Positions 33,191-42,073 of a stretch of 42,328 nt of DNA are shown here, one piece after another; within the stretch, counting starts at the first letter, position 1, and each line of letters begins with the position of its first letter. The translations under genes were made by a program, and so were the position numbers. This stretch comes from Candidatus Martarchaeota archaeon (GTDB lineage Archaea > Micrarchaeota > Micrarchaeia > Micrarchaeales > Micrarchaeaceae), in assembly GCA_023473425.1 (NCBI GenBank), contig JAMCYG010000026.1, positions 1-42,328 of the forward strand. Direction: 5' to 3'. The notes beneath the pieces were generated by a model. The model had not been told where the DNA came from. It was given only the letters and a program-made list of their open reading frames with translations, and did not search any database.

Positions 33191-34424
33191 TGACAAGATC
33201 TGCCTCCTTGGAGTCAAGGCCGAAACGGTCAGCAAAGAACTCTTGCACCTCTTCCTTGCTCATTCCGCTGTCCATCGCCGCATTCGCCATGCTGCTCAGC
33301 ATCGGTATTTCATTCTCTATTATATACCTAGTATTGAAGTGAATGTGTGCAGTCAGCTTCGTCGCCACCTGCTTCATCGAGGTCCTTTCAGACTTCGAGG
33401 CGCTGAGCTCCTTTATGACTTTTGGGAACATGTACCTGGTCCCTTCCTGCGGATATCTGGTCTTCGCGAGCGATATTCCGCTGGTCATCAGGACGCTCAT
33501 GTACCTCCAATAGCCGTAGTACTGCCTGCGCGTAGCCCTTGAGGAGTACATGGTTGCCAATGCAAGGTTCTCATAAGCGCTGTTCATGTCTCCCGCATGC
33601 CTGTACTTGCCTGGTATGTTCTCATCTATCCAGCTTATGAGCAGGTCATTCGATACCTCAGGCTCCACGCTCCTCGCAGCCACGAGCGGCGCAGCCAGTG
33701 TGTTGGAATAGAATATCTTGTTCAGCACGATAAATATTTCCTGCGCAGCATTCCTGAGCCCAAGTGCGTCAACCGCGTCTTCCTTCTCAGCCCCAGCTAT
33801 CGCGTACATGTCGTTTAACGCCGACCTGACATCGCCGTTGGACCTTCTGGATATTATGCCTATACTCTCGCTATCCACCTTCAGACCTGCCTTTGCCGCG
33901 ACCTTTTTGAGCACCTTTTCTATTCCTTCAGGTCTTACTCTAATATAGTCTATGCTGTCGACTTTGCCCCTGAGAAATCTTATGCTCTTGTCCCACGCGT
34001 TGTTGGATGTAAGGACGACAGGGTTCGCAGCGCCCTGTATGAGCTTCGCAATCGCTGATTCGGCTCCCTTATCAAACTTCTTTGCAAGGTCATCAACTTC
34101 GTCCAGCAATATCATGTTCCTCTTCCCGAACACGTTGCGCGATGACGCGGCTACGGCTATCCTTTCAACAGATTCCTTGTCGCGGTACTCGCTGGCGCTG
34201 AGCTCTATCAGGTTCCAGCCGTTCTCTTTAGCCAAAGCATATGCTGATGAGGTCTTCCCAACTCCAGGCGGACCAGAAAGCATAATCGGCCGGGTGCGCC
34301 CTCCGTGAACGAACGCCTCGGCGAACCTCCTCAGCTTCGCTATTGCTGCATCATTTCCCTGTATATCGCTGAGGCTGTCGACTGCATAAATTTTTGCGAA
34401 TGTATTTCTTGCATCGGCGTCCAA
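33174..34424 (-). CDS. rfcL: Replication factor C large subunit
   Basis: A 416-aa AAA+ clamp loader subunit, which with the small subunit opens PCNA onto primed DNA. GPPGVGKTS (51-59) is Walker A, LLDEVDDL (107-114) Walker B, LTSNN sensor 1, and RRSNGDVRSALNDM sensor 2 (SRC-like). The collar domain follows. It is shorter than many archaeal RFC-L (about 480-500) and lacks the Lys-rich tail ending in a PCNA-binding peptide. The start is TTG 34424 after AGGTGAT; no in-frame ATG precedes the conserved region. Confidence 0.94.
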   Translation of the reverse strand: MDADARNTFAKIYAVDSLSDIQGNDAAIAKLRRFAEAFVHGGRTRPIMLSGPPGVGKTSSAYALAKENGWNLIELSASEYRDKESVERIAVAASSRNVFGKRNMILLDEVDDLAKKFDKGAESAIAKLIQGAANPVVLTSNNAWDKSIRFLRGKVDSIDYIRVRPEGIEKVLKKVAAKAGLKVDSESIGIISRRSNGDVRSALNDMYAIAGAEKEDAVDALGLRNAAQEIFIVLNKIFYSNTLAAPLVAARSVEPEVSNDLLISWIDENIPGKYRHAGDMNSAYENLALATMYSSRATRRQYYGYWRYMSVLMTSGISLAKTRYPQEGTRYMFPKVIKELSASKSERTSMKQVATKLTAHIHFNTRYIIENEIPMLSSMANAAMDSGMSKEEVQEFFADRFGLDSKEADLVIKGRA

Positions 34425-34547
34425 TCAATCACCTGGCCGCCTCCATCGTGCCGACCGCGATCGCTACGATAAGGTTTAAAAGCTGCGATACATAATGTGC
34501 ATAAAAGAATAAAAGGCTAATCAGCTCATATTGGTACAAGAATAGTC

Positions 34548-34570
34548 TCGCCCCTAAAGGCGCGGGGCGA
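34548..34570 (+). promoter_or_regulatory. GC-rich hairpin in the uppS leader
   Basis: TCGCCCC (34548-34554) and GGGGCGA (34564-34570) pair perfectly around TAAAGGCGC. It lies 34 bases before the uppS ATG, downstream of TATA-like AAAAGAATAAAAGG (about 34503-34516), so it would be in the 5' leader of the mRNA. It stands out in AT-rich surroundings. Confidence 0.4.
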
Positions 34571-34603
34571 AACCTAACCAAAGCACACCCAACAGAGGAT
34601 TTC

Positions 34604-35314
34604 ATGAGCAAGATTGAAAACGTTCCAAGGCACCTTGCACTCATACCCGACGGCAACAGGAGATGGTCGAAGTCGAAGGGTCTGAAGCTGCTGAGGGGCT
34701 ACAGCACAGGCATAAGGAAGTTCATAGACTTCAGCATATGGTCTAAGGAGTTCGGCATAAAGACCCTTTCAGTGTGGGCGCTCTCGACCGAGAACATACG
34801 CAATAGGAGCAAGAGCGAGCTCAGCATGTTCTACAACCTGTTCACCAAGGAAGCCTCAGACCCAAAAATACTCAGCGACCTGGTAAGCAACCGCGTCAGG
34901 GTGAAGGTGATAGGCGATACCACCATGCTTCCAGCGCAGCTGAAGAAGGCACTGAGGAAGGTTGAAGCCAAGACCAGAAAGTTCACTGACCTTACGATAA
35001 ACTTGCTTATAGGATATGGCGGCCGCGATGACATAGTGCATGCAGCGAGGATGGCGGCTATGCACGCAGTCAGGACAGGCAGCACTAGCATCAGCGAAAG
35101 CGATGTTAAGGCTAACCTAAGGACTAATTCAATTGCTGATGCAGACCTTATAATAAGGACATCGGGGGAGAAGAGGCTCTCTGGATTTCTGCCGTGGCAG
35201 TCGACTTATTCTGAGCTGTATTTCGCCAAGAAGTACTGGCCCGACTTCAGCAAGAAGGACCTCAAGCTGGCGCTAGCTGATTATTCAAGGAGGCAGAGAA
35301 GGTTCGGTAGATAA
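34604..35314 (+). CDS. uppS: Cis-prenyltransferase (polyprenyl diphosphate synthase)
   Basis: A 236-aa enzyme that condenses isopentenyl diphosphate units in cis to make the polyprenyl carrier for glycosylation. Family motifs: HLALIPDGNRRWSKSKG (Asp16 catalytic; the usual M before D is P), SVWALSTENI, INLLIGYGGRDDIV, DLIIRTSGEKRLSGFLPWQ, and TYSELYFAKKYWPDF with the Glu that binds magnesium. Length is typical. The DUF2070 gene starts eight bases after its stop. Confidence 0.95.
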   Translation: MSKIENVPRHLALIPDGNRRWSKSKGLKLLRGYSTGIRKFIDFSIWSKEFGIKTLSVWALSTENIRNRSKSELSMFYNLFTKEASDPKILSDLVSNRVRVKVIGDTTMLPAQLKKALRKVEAKTRKFTDLTINLLIGYGGRDDIVHAARMAAMHAVRTGSTSISESDVKANLRTNSIADADLIIRTSGEKRLSGFLPWQSTYSELYFAKKYWPDFSKKDLKLALADYSRRQRRFGR

Positions 35315-35322
35315 GTGTTCAC

Positions 35323-37188
35323 ATGGCTTCAAGAAGGGTCAGGGATCCATCTAAATCTCTTAAGGCTCCCTCAATATTCTATAGGAGCCTGCCGAGCAGC
35401 ATACCTCTGTTTTGCCTGCTTGTGGCAATAAGCGTGGTTGTAGGCATGGCAGCAGTGGCACTGCTGCACTTCGGCACTGCAGGAGACATGGTGCTTTACA
35501 TAATGGCTGCAGGAGCGGTCACAGGCATACTCGCAATACTCATACCCTCTACACTTACAATCATAGCAGTCAGGGCGGGCAACAGAAGGCTGAAGACGAA
35601 GTACGTAATACTTGTAGTCCTGATCGCCGCCACATCATATTCCGTGTTCATGCTTATAGGGGGAGTCGTCTACGTGTTTGCAGGATTGAAGGCAATCGCC
35701 AGTGCCCTGATACTCGTAGGCGATGCAGGCATCTTCGGTTGGTGGTTCTTCGCAAACAAAATACTTATGGGGAAGAACAGGAAGGGCCTGCTGCTCGCGC
35801 TAGTCCAGCCTACGCTCAATCTCCTGGCATATATTCCGGCAAGCAGGTTCCTTTTTTCAATAGGCGGCAGTACTAACCTGCTCCTAATCAAGCTCTACGC
35901 TGCGATAGCAGTATTCCTGCTCGTTGGATACGTGATAATATACTTTATAGACACCCCGGTGAAGCGCAGCGTCGGGTTCGGCGGCATGGGCGCGTTTTCG
36001 CATCTCGTCCAGAACTGGCTTTATGATATAAACATATCTGCGCCATTCGGCGGCGAAAAGTTTGGGATGCCTGCAGACATCGAGACAAATACCATAGTGT
36101 TCAAAGGAGCCAATGGCGGCCCGATCAAGGCCATAATTTTTGTTCCTAACCTGCACTATGGGCCTTTCGGCAGCATAGGTGGAAGTGAGTTTCCATACTT
36201 GCTTTCCAGGCACATAGAGAGAAAGTACAGGACTTCAGGAATAATAATGCATGGTGCAGTAAACATGGACAGGAACCCGATATCATCGAGCCAGCTTGGC
36301 ACGCTGATAAAGCACCTCGATTCTTCAGTCCATGCCGCGCTGTCATCTGAGCCGCTAAGCGGTGTATCGTACTCGGAAGGCTCTTCGCATGAGGCGAAGG
36401 TCAGATGCATAGACATGGACGGGGTCAGGCTCGCGACGCTGACTAGGGCACCGAGGATAACCGAGGACATAGACCTTTCGGCATCCATGCTCTTCCGTGG
36501 CCTGCTCGGCGGTAGTTCGCGCGACGCAATAGTGATAGACGCGCACAACTCCAGGTATGAGAGCGCTCCGAAGAAAGAGCTAGATGGAATATCCGTAAAC
36601 TCAATATATGCGAACCACTACGCCGAGGCGATAAGGCAGGTAAACGGTGCAGCGCCTCGCAAATACAAAACTCTCAGAATTGGCGTATCATCGCGCAATA
36701 TTTTTGACGCACTCGGTCAGCCAGAAGATCTTGCAAGGGGAAACATGGATGTGGTCATATTCAGGATAGCCGGCAGCGACCGTGCAATGATACAGTTCAA
36801 TGCGAACAACATGCTGCCGTCGCTCAGGCACTCAATCATAGAGCATGTCAGGAAGGCGCATGGCATAGATGCTGAGGTATACACTACCGATACGCACGCC
36901 GTCAACTCGCTCAACCTGAACGTCTCCAATGTCCTCGGCAGGAGAACCAACCGCGAGGATCTTTTCAGGGAGATAGATGCTGCTGTGGCAGATGCGCTAT
37001 CTAACGTTGAGGAGGTTCGTCCATATTACCACAAAGCTGTGCTTCCCAGGTTCATGGTGTGGGGCACAGACATAACCAGCAAGCTGCACAACATAGCGGG
37101 ATATGTGGTATCAATGGCAAGGCTGGTAGTGCCGGCCACGGTCATAGCAGGATTCATAATAGCCATATGGGTCATATCGCTGATATAG
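35323..37188 (+). CDS. DUF2070-family integral membrane protein
   Basis: A 621-aa archaeal protein: about six or seven membrane helices in residues 25-220, a large cytosolic or external domain (about 225-590) and a C-terminal membrane helix (VVPATVIAGFIIAIWVISLI). Conserved-looking motifs of the soluble part include HYGPFGSIGGSEFP, GSSHEA and IDAHNS, with His and Asp residues in enzyme-like positions, as known for DUF2070. Biochemical function is not established. Its coupling to uppS suggests a role in envelope lipid or glycan metabolism, which is inference. Confidence 0.85.
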   Translation: MASRRVRDPSKSLKAPSIFYRSLPSSIPLFCLLVAISVVVGMAAVALLHFGTAGDMVLYIMAAGAVTGILAILIPSTLTIIAVRAGNRRLKTKYVILVVLIAATSYSVFMLIGGVVYVFAGLKAIASALILVGDAGIFGWWFFANKILMGKNRKGLLLALVQPTLNLLAYIPASRFLFSIGGSTNLLLIKLYAAIAVFLLVGYVIIYFIDTPVKRSVGFGGMGAFSHLVQNWLYDINISAPFGGEKFGMPADIETNTIVFKGANGGPIKAIIFVPNLHYGPFGSIGGSEFPYLLSRHIERKYRTSGIIMHGAVNMDRNPISSSQLGTLIKHLDSSVHAALSSEPLSGVSYSEGSSHEAKVRCIDMDGVRLATLTRAPRITEDIDLSASMLFRGLLGGSSRDAIVIDAHNSRYESAPKKELDGISVNSIYANHYAEAIRQVNGAAPRKYKTLRIGVSSRNIFDALGQPEDLARGNMDVVIFRIAGSDRAMIQFNANNMLPSLRHSIIEHVRKAHGIDAEVYTTDTHAVNSLNLNVSNVLGRRTNREDLFREIDAAVADALSNVEEVRPYYHKAVLPRFMVWGTDITSKLHNIAGYVVSMARLVVPATVIAGFIIAIWVISLI

Positions 37189-37273
37189 CTCAGCGATTCC
37201 CACAGAATGATATTAAATATGCGCCACACCACATTATCTGGCTGCGCATGCAGGCATTGTGCAGGGTGTAACT

Positions 37274-38572
37274 ATGACAGGTTTCAGGAGCATGAAGGTA
37301 TCTAAGGCACTGGAGGCCAAGGCTGGCCAAGCGAGGATAAGGGGATGGATATACAGGAAGAGGAGCAGCGGAGGCAAGCTCTTCATAGTCATAAGGGACA
37401 ACAGCGGAACCATACAGTGCGTGGCAGACAAGTCTGCGGTAGGCGCAAAAGAATGGGAAAGCGCAGACTCGGCATACCTAGAATCTGCAGCTGAGGTCAC
37501 TGGTATGCTAAAGGCCGATGCAAGGGCTCCTGGCGGCGCAGAGCTGGAAGTGAAGTCAATCAAAGTATACAACAGCATGGAGCAGTTCCCCATAACAGAA
37601 TATCAGAGCCCAGAATTCTTGCTTGATGTCAGGCACCTATGGGTTAGGAGTGCGCGTATGTCGAATATAATGAAGGTCAGGTCGCATGTCTTTAGGTATG
37701 CGCGGGAATTTCTAGACAAGCACGGCTTCTTCGAAATCACACCGCCGCTGATAACCAAGGCAGCTGGCGAAACTGGCGCCGACATGTTTGAAGTGAACTA
37801 TTTTGGCCAGAAGGCTTATCTTACGGAGTCGTCACAGCTGTATGCTGAGGCGATGATCTATTCATTGGAAAAAGTGTATTCGTTCGCGCCCTCATGGCGC
37901 GCAGAGAAATCGAGGACCGTCAAGCACCTTGCGGAGTATTGGCACCTGGAGCCCGAAATGGCGTACTACAACAACGCAAAGAGCATGGCTCTGCAAGAGA
38001 AGCTTATAAGCTACATAGCGTCTAGCGTAGCGAAGAGGGACCGCAGCATACTAGAGACTCTAGGCGCTGACATACAATCGCTGGAAAAGATAAAACCTCC
38101 GTTCAAGAGGATAAGCTACGACAGGGCCATAGAAATCCTGCACGAAAAAGGCTCTCAGAAAGTCTGGGGGGACGATTTCGGCGTAGAAGAGGAGAAGCTG
38201 CTCACCGAGGAAGAGGACAAACCCATATTCATACATAACATGCCGAAGGACCTCAAGGCATTCTATATGCCAATAAGCAAGAAGGACCCCAGGACGGTCG
38301 AGTGCGCCGACATGCTTGCTCCGAAAGGCCATGGTGAGATAATAGGCGGATCAGAGCGTATAAGCAACTACGGCGACATGGTCGCGCGCATGAAGGAGAA
38401 GGGCCTTCAGATAGAAAATTACAAATGGTACCTCGATACCTTGAAATACGGCGCGGTGCCGCATGCTGGCTTCGGCGTAGGAATGGAGCGCGTCATAAAA
38501 TGGATGCTTGGGCTGGACCACATAAGGGACGCGATACCTTTCCCGAGAGTGATCAATAGGGTAGAGCCGTGA
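37274..38572 (+). CDS. asnS: Asparaginyl-tRNA synthetase
   Basis: A 432-aa class IIb synthetase. An OB-fold anticodon domain (ARIRGWIYRKRSSGGKLFIV) is followed by the catalytic core: LTESSQLYAEAM (AsnRS form; AspRS has QSPQLY), SFAPSWRAEKSRTVKHLAEYWHLEPEMA as motif 2, GGSERISNYGD, and motif 3 GFGVGMERVIKWMLGLDHIRDAIPFPR. The last segment and the SQLYAEA signature favour AsnRS over AspRS. Presence of the OB fold argues against the AsnRS-derived asparagine synthetase, which lacks it. ATG 37274; TATA-like TTAAATATG near 37211-37220. Confidence 0.9.
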   Translation: MTGFRSMKVSKALEAKAGQARIRGWIYRKRSSGGKLFIVIRDNSGTIQCVADKSAVGAKEWESADSAYLESAAEVTGMLKADARAPGGAELEVKSIKVYNSMEQFPITEYQSPEFLLDVRHLWVRSARMSNIMKVRSHVFRYAREFLDKHGFFEITPPLITKAAGETGADMFEVNYFGQKAYLTESSQLYAEAMIYSLEKVYSFAPSWRAEKSRTVKHLAEYWHLEPEMAYYNNAKSMALQEKLISYIASSVAKRDRSILETLGADIQSLEKIKPPFKRISYDRAIEILHEKGSQKVWGDDFGVEEEKLLTEEEDKPIFIHNMPKDLKAFYMPISKKDPRTVECADMLAPKGHGEIIGGSERISNYGDMVARMKEKGLQIENYKWYLDTLKYGAVPHAGFGVGMERVIKWMLGLDHIRDAIPFPRVINRVEP

Positions 38573-38594
38573 GCCATTTGCTGTAGGTGATTGG

Positions 38595-39599
38595 TTGGTT
38601 GCATCTATGTTTCCTGCAGGGCTGGCATTTGCGATAGCTGCACTTGCCTTGGCGCTGGTTTCTGCAATTGTTTATCTAATCCGCACCAGCCGTGCCATGC
38701 GCCCCACTCTTTTAGCTGCTATGGCAGCAGCCTTCGCGGCCTCGTACACGCTCTCGCTGTATCAGTCATATCTGGGCATAGGCATTCTCGGCGGAGCCCT
38801 GTTCGCCTCATCCGAGGCAATCCTCTTCACCATAGCAGCAGTCGGCTACTTCGATAAGCAGAGTGCACTTTACTATGCGGTCGGGATCGCTGCTGTGGTC
38901 ATAATTATTGCGGCATTCGCTCATATACCTATCGCCATGCTGATGCAGGCATTCTCCACTGGCTCATTGGCTGGCATAGCCGCTTCACTGCGCAGCCATA
39001 AAGGCAAGGTATACAATAAACGTGCGGCTGACAAGAGCATAGAGATAAATCGCGACCTTTTCCAGATTTGCAGCGGCATAGTGCTGCTCCTCATACTTAT
39101 CGTGTCGTTCAGCATCGGGAAGTATGTGGTAATGTCAATAGTGCTCATAGGGTACCTTACTGTGTCTTACCTGTCAAGGGGAAAAGCTAGCGACAATGCC
39201 TTATCAAGGGTGCTGCTCAGCCTCGAGAGGCCCAGGACAACTTTCGGCCTTGGCGCGGTATACCTATCTTCAGGGGCATTCCTTGTAATCTCGCTCGTGC
39301 CAGATTTCAGGCTGATGTTATTTGGCCTGGTTGCGCTGTTCATTGCAGATTCGCTCGCCACTATTGTCGGCTTGCGCATAAAGTCGCCAAGATTGCCGTA
39401 TAACAGGCGCAAGAGCACTGCTGGGAGCGTCATGTACTTTGCGGCGCTCGCAATCCCTGCGCTGCTCTTCGTTGGGTATTATGCTGTAATTGCTGCTGCA
39501 GTTCTCGCCCTAATTGAGGGTTTCAGCTCAAGGCTGGATGACAACATCACAGTCGCAGCAGCGCTGGTCGTGATAAGCGCCTTGATGATGGTGCCCTAG
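38595..39599 (+). CDS. Polyprenol (dolichol) kinase-like membrane protein
   Basis: A 334-aa protein with about nine or ten membrane helices. The C-terminal half carries the Sec59/phytol-kinase/CDP-lipid pattern: FIADSLATIVGLRIKSPRLP, then NRRKSTAGSVMYF (the K-[ST]-x-x-G-S segment) and ALIEGFSSRLDDNITVAAA (E, then DDN). Members phosphorylate polyprenols or other lipid alcohols with CTP. Such a kinase would recycle or activate the carrier made by the cis-prenyltransferase. The start is TTG 38595 after AGGTGA (38585-38590). The N-terminal half is unusually variable. Confidence 0.7.
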   Translation: MVASMFPAGLAFAIAALALALVSAIVYLIRTSRAMRPTLLAAMAAAFAASYTLSLYQSYLGIGILGGALFASSEAILFTIAAVGYFDKQSALYYAVGIAAVVIIIAAFAHIPIAMLMQAFSTGSLAGIAASLRSHKGKVYNKRAADKSIEINRDLFQICSGIVLLLILIVSFSIGKYVVMSIVLIGYLTVSYLSRGKASDNALSRVLLSLERPRTTFGLGAVYLSSGAFLVISLVPDFRLMLFGLVALFIADSLATIVGLRIKSPRLPYNRRKSTAGSVMYFAALAIPALLFVGYYAVIAAAVLALIEGFSSRLDDNITVAAALVVISALMMVP

Positions 39600-39617
39600 C
39601 TGTTTCAATCATACCGC

Positions 39618-40472
39618 TCACGCATTTATGCCGACGCTCTCAAGTATCTTTCTGAGCCTCATCATGTTTGCCCTGTCTGCATCCCCCTTCTCATTCCCTG
39701 GCGTCTCCATTATAAACGAGCCGCTCCTGAAATGCCTGCTCCTAAAGAGCGCAGAGAATCCTGCCGTGCCTATATAGCCTTCGCCTATATGCCAATGCCT
39801 GTCCTTCTTGCTGCCGAGCGGGAACTTCGCATCGTTGAGGTGCACAAGTTTGAGCCTGCTGAAGCCAATGTTGGATTCAAAGTCCTTGCTTAATGCATCT
39901 ATATCAGAATCGCTGCCCATTGCATACCCTGCTGCGAACGCATGGCACGTGTCCAGGCACACTCCTATCCTCGGCGAGCCCACCGTGTCAATTATGCTTC
40001 CTATTTCCTCGAACGTGGATCCTATGCTGTTGGTATATCCTGAAGTATTCTCTAGCAGTATGCCTACCCTCTTGTTCGCGTCCAGCGCCTCTCCTAGCGC
40101 TGAGCATATCCTTTCCGCGCCGAACTTTAGCCCCTTGCCAAGGTGCGAGCCCAGGTGTATTACGAGCTCCCCTATGCCCAGCAGCTCGCAGTTCGACATG
40201 TTGTGCGCAAGCATATCCTTGCTCTTAGCATATATCTCGTCCCTTGGCGAAGCAATATTGCACAGGTATGGTATGTGTGCATAAGGCACTATGTCATACT
40301 CTGAAATATGCTTGCTGAATCTCTCCGCATCATCCTCTCCGGGTCTCTTCTGCTTCCAGCTCCTGCTACTTGCAGTGAACATCTGGAACGCTGTATATCC
40401 GCCTGCCCTGGCGGCCAGCACTGCGTTGTCGACTGAACCCGCTATGGACATGTGGAAGCCTATCCTCATCAT
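39618..40472 (-). CDS. nfo: Endonuclease IV (apurinic/apyrimidinic)
   Basis: A 284-aa TIM-barrel enzyme cleaving DNA 5' of abasic sites. The zinc ligands and motifs follow the family: GFHMSIAGS, YAHIPYLCN, VIHLGSHLGKG, ILLENTSG (Glu), GVCLDTCHAFAAGY (Asp, His), LVHLNDAK, DRHWHIGEGYIG and IMETPG (Glu). Length matches Nfo (about 280). Two consecutive ATGs (40472, 40469) open the frame. Convergent with the kinase-like gene, 18 bases apart. Together with PolX and FEN-1 it would provide base-excision repair. Confidence 0.96.
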   Translation of the reverse strand: MMRIGFHMSIAGSVDNAVLAARAGGYTAFQMFTASSRSWKQKRPGEDDAERFSKHISEYDIVPYAHIPYLCNIASPRDEIYAKSKDMLAHNMSNCELLGIGELVIHLGSHLGKGLKFGAERICSALGEALDANKRVGILLENTSGYTNSIGSTFEEIGSIIDTVGSPRIGVCLDTCHAFAAGYAMGSDSDIDALSKDFESNIGFSRLKLVHLNDAKFPLGSKKDRHWHIGEGYIGTAGFSALFRSRHFRSGSFIMETPGNEKGDADRANMMRLRKILESVGINA

Positions 40473-40596
40473 GCAAACGCCATGGCCGATTTACCGTCGT
40501 AAAACGGTGCGTGCCACTAATCATAGCTCCTGCAATCTATTTAAAAAGGTAACTTGCTAAAGATTGGTTGCACATTTTTTTCATTGGGGTGAAACA

Positions 40597-41013
40597 GTGG
40601 CTAAAACTAAATCAGGTAGGGGAATCAGTCTATATGATGTGGAGCAGTTCTTCAGGGAGGCCGGCGCCGAACGGATAAATGAAAACGCTGTTAAGAGGCT
40701 GAAGATAGACCTTGAAGAAGAGGCCCGCGAAATACTCGATAGCGCACTGGTCTATGCTAATTATGCAGGAAGGCGAAGCCTAGTGAAGAAGGAGGACATC
40801 CTGCTCACCGAGCCCTCGTTAAAACTCGTAAGGCACAGGAGGCTTTCCATGGTAAGGGATCACAGGAAACGCAGCTCTTCAGCAGCGCAGGCGGCCAGAA
40901 GCGGCATTCCACCGCAAGTAATGCCTGCTGCTGCAGTCGCAGTTCAGATAACGGAAAGCGCCTTGAGCCCGAAAGCCAGCAATATGAAGAGTATCTCAAC
41001 TACCCACATGTAA
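40597..41013 (+). CDS. Histone-fold protein with a long C-terminal tail
   Basis: A 138-aa protein. Residues 9-75 follow the archaeal histone: ISLYDVEQFFREAGAERINENAVKRL, then LEEEAREILDSALVYANYAGRR and SLVKKEDILL, with the AGAER and AGR-x-(S/T)-(L/I)-K-x-ED landmarks. A basic segment (RHRRLSMVRDHRKR, about 79-92) leads into a 45-residue Ala/Ser/Pro-rich tail; ordinary archaeal histones are about 67 residues without a tail. GTG 40597 is chosen because GGGGTGA precedes it and the next residues are AKTKSGRG; the upstream frame to 40564 contains this ribosome site. The last 70 bases overlap the convergent glycosyltransferase gene. Confidence 0.85.
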   Translation: MAKTKSGRGISLYDVEQFFREAGAERINENAVKRLKIDLEEEAREILDSALVYANYAGRRSLVKKEDILLTEPSLKLVRHRRLSMVRDHRKRSSSAAQAARSGIPPQVMPAAAVAVQITESALSPKASNMKSISTTHM

Positions 41014-41993
41014 AGCGACACTTCCCATTCCCTGCAGCGCTTTATGTTCATTATCAAGTGGGTCCAGCTGTATATCTTCTTGCCGTAAGGCGGCGCAAAG
41101 GTGCCGTCGCTGTTCATCTTTCCAAGGTCCGTGACCTGGAACTTCCTCCTTAGGTGAAGTATGAACTCTATTATCCATGGCATGAACACTATTATGCCGA
41201 ATATTTCCATGTTACCCAGGGCCATTATCACGAGAAGTGCAGCCCCTACTCCATATGTGAAGCTGTCTCCAGGTATGGCCTTTGCTGGATAGATGTTGAA
41301 GAACAGGAAGGCAAAGAGCACTGCTGTCAACACGCTCGCGAGCAGCGCGCCTATGTAATTGCCATACACGAGTGCGTATATCAGCAGCGCGAGGCTGGCG
41401 AGGAATCCGGTCCCTGTCGCTATGCCATCGAATCCGCCCAGCAGATTAAAAGCGTTAGAAGTAAATATTATCGCCAGCGGTATTATGACGAGCGGATAAA
41501 TGAGCCCGAAGTTCACCTGGCCAATGAACGGTATCAACAGGGTGTCCAGCCCGGTGCTGTTTATTACTGCCATGAGAGGCAGGGCGCCCATTATAGTCAT
41601 CAGCGGCTTGTACCACTGCTTCAGCCCCTTCCTAGTATCCATCATATCAGTCGACTTCACCATCTCCTTCTTTACGTTTATGTCATCCAGTAAGCCGACC
41701 ATGGATATTAGGATTATGGACAGCACTGTTGCAAACAGGTAGGTAAGGTCGGCTACGGCACCGTATATGTGCGCGCTGACTCCGAATGCGTATGCAAGTA
41801 TTCCGATAGAGAAAGCTATTGCGACAGATAAGCCGACTCCGGCAGGCAGCGTCGGCCTGCCCTTCTTGTTATGGTCAGGCGACGTGACACCTGATTCCAT
41901 CATATAGCCCATGAGGAATTTGGCCGCTATTATAGTGAACACAAATCCTATAATCGACGGTATTATCAGTGTCAAGTAATCGTGAAAGACCAT
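40944..41993 (-). CDS. UDP-GlcNAc:polyprenyl phosphate GlcNAc-1-phosphate transferase (GPT/MraY family)
   Basis: A 349-aa enzyme with about ten membrane helices that transfers sugar-1-phosphate from a UDP-sugar to a polyprenyl phosphate, the first step of lipid-linked glycan assembly. Motifs: KKGRPTLPAGVGL (44-55), VGLLDD with Asp103 and Asp104, TSNAFNLLGGFDGIA (Asn180, Asn183, Asp189), PGDSFTYGVGA, and RRKFQ. The GPT-type loop favours the eukaryotic/archaeal branch. Sugar specificity is inferred. ATG 41991-41993 follows GGTGCGCGT. The 3' end overlaps the histone-fold gene. An AT-rich stretch (about 42033-42048) is shared with the tRNA promoter. Confidence 0.9.
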   Translation of the reverse strand: MVFHDYLTLIIPSIIGFVFTIIAAKFLMGYMMESGVTSPDHNKKGRPTLPAGVGLSVAIAFSIGILAYAFGVSAHIYGAVADLTYLFATVLSIILISMVGLLDDINVKKEMVKSTDMMDTRKGLKQWYKPLMTIMGALPLMAVINSTGLDTLLIPFIGQVNFGLIYPLVIIPLAIIFTSNAFNLLGGFDGIATGTGFLASLALLIYALVYGNYIGALLASVLTAVLFAFLFFNIYPAKAIPGDSFTYGVGAALLVIMALGNMEIFGIIVFMPWIIEFILHLRRKFQVTDLGKMNSDGTFAPPYGKKIYSWTHLIMNIKRCREWEVSLYMWVVEILFILLAFGLKALSVI

Positions 41994-42073
41994 ACGCGCA
42001 CCATTATGCCTGAAGTCTGGATAGATATGAGAAACAATATATTTATACGGTGCGCTCCGATAATACTATGTGC

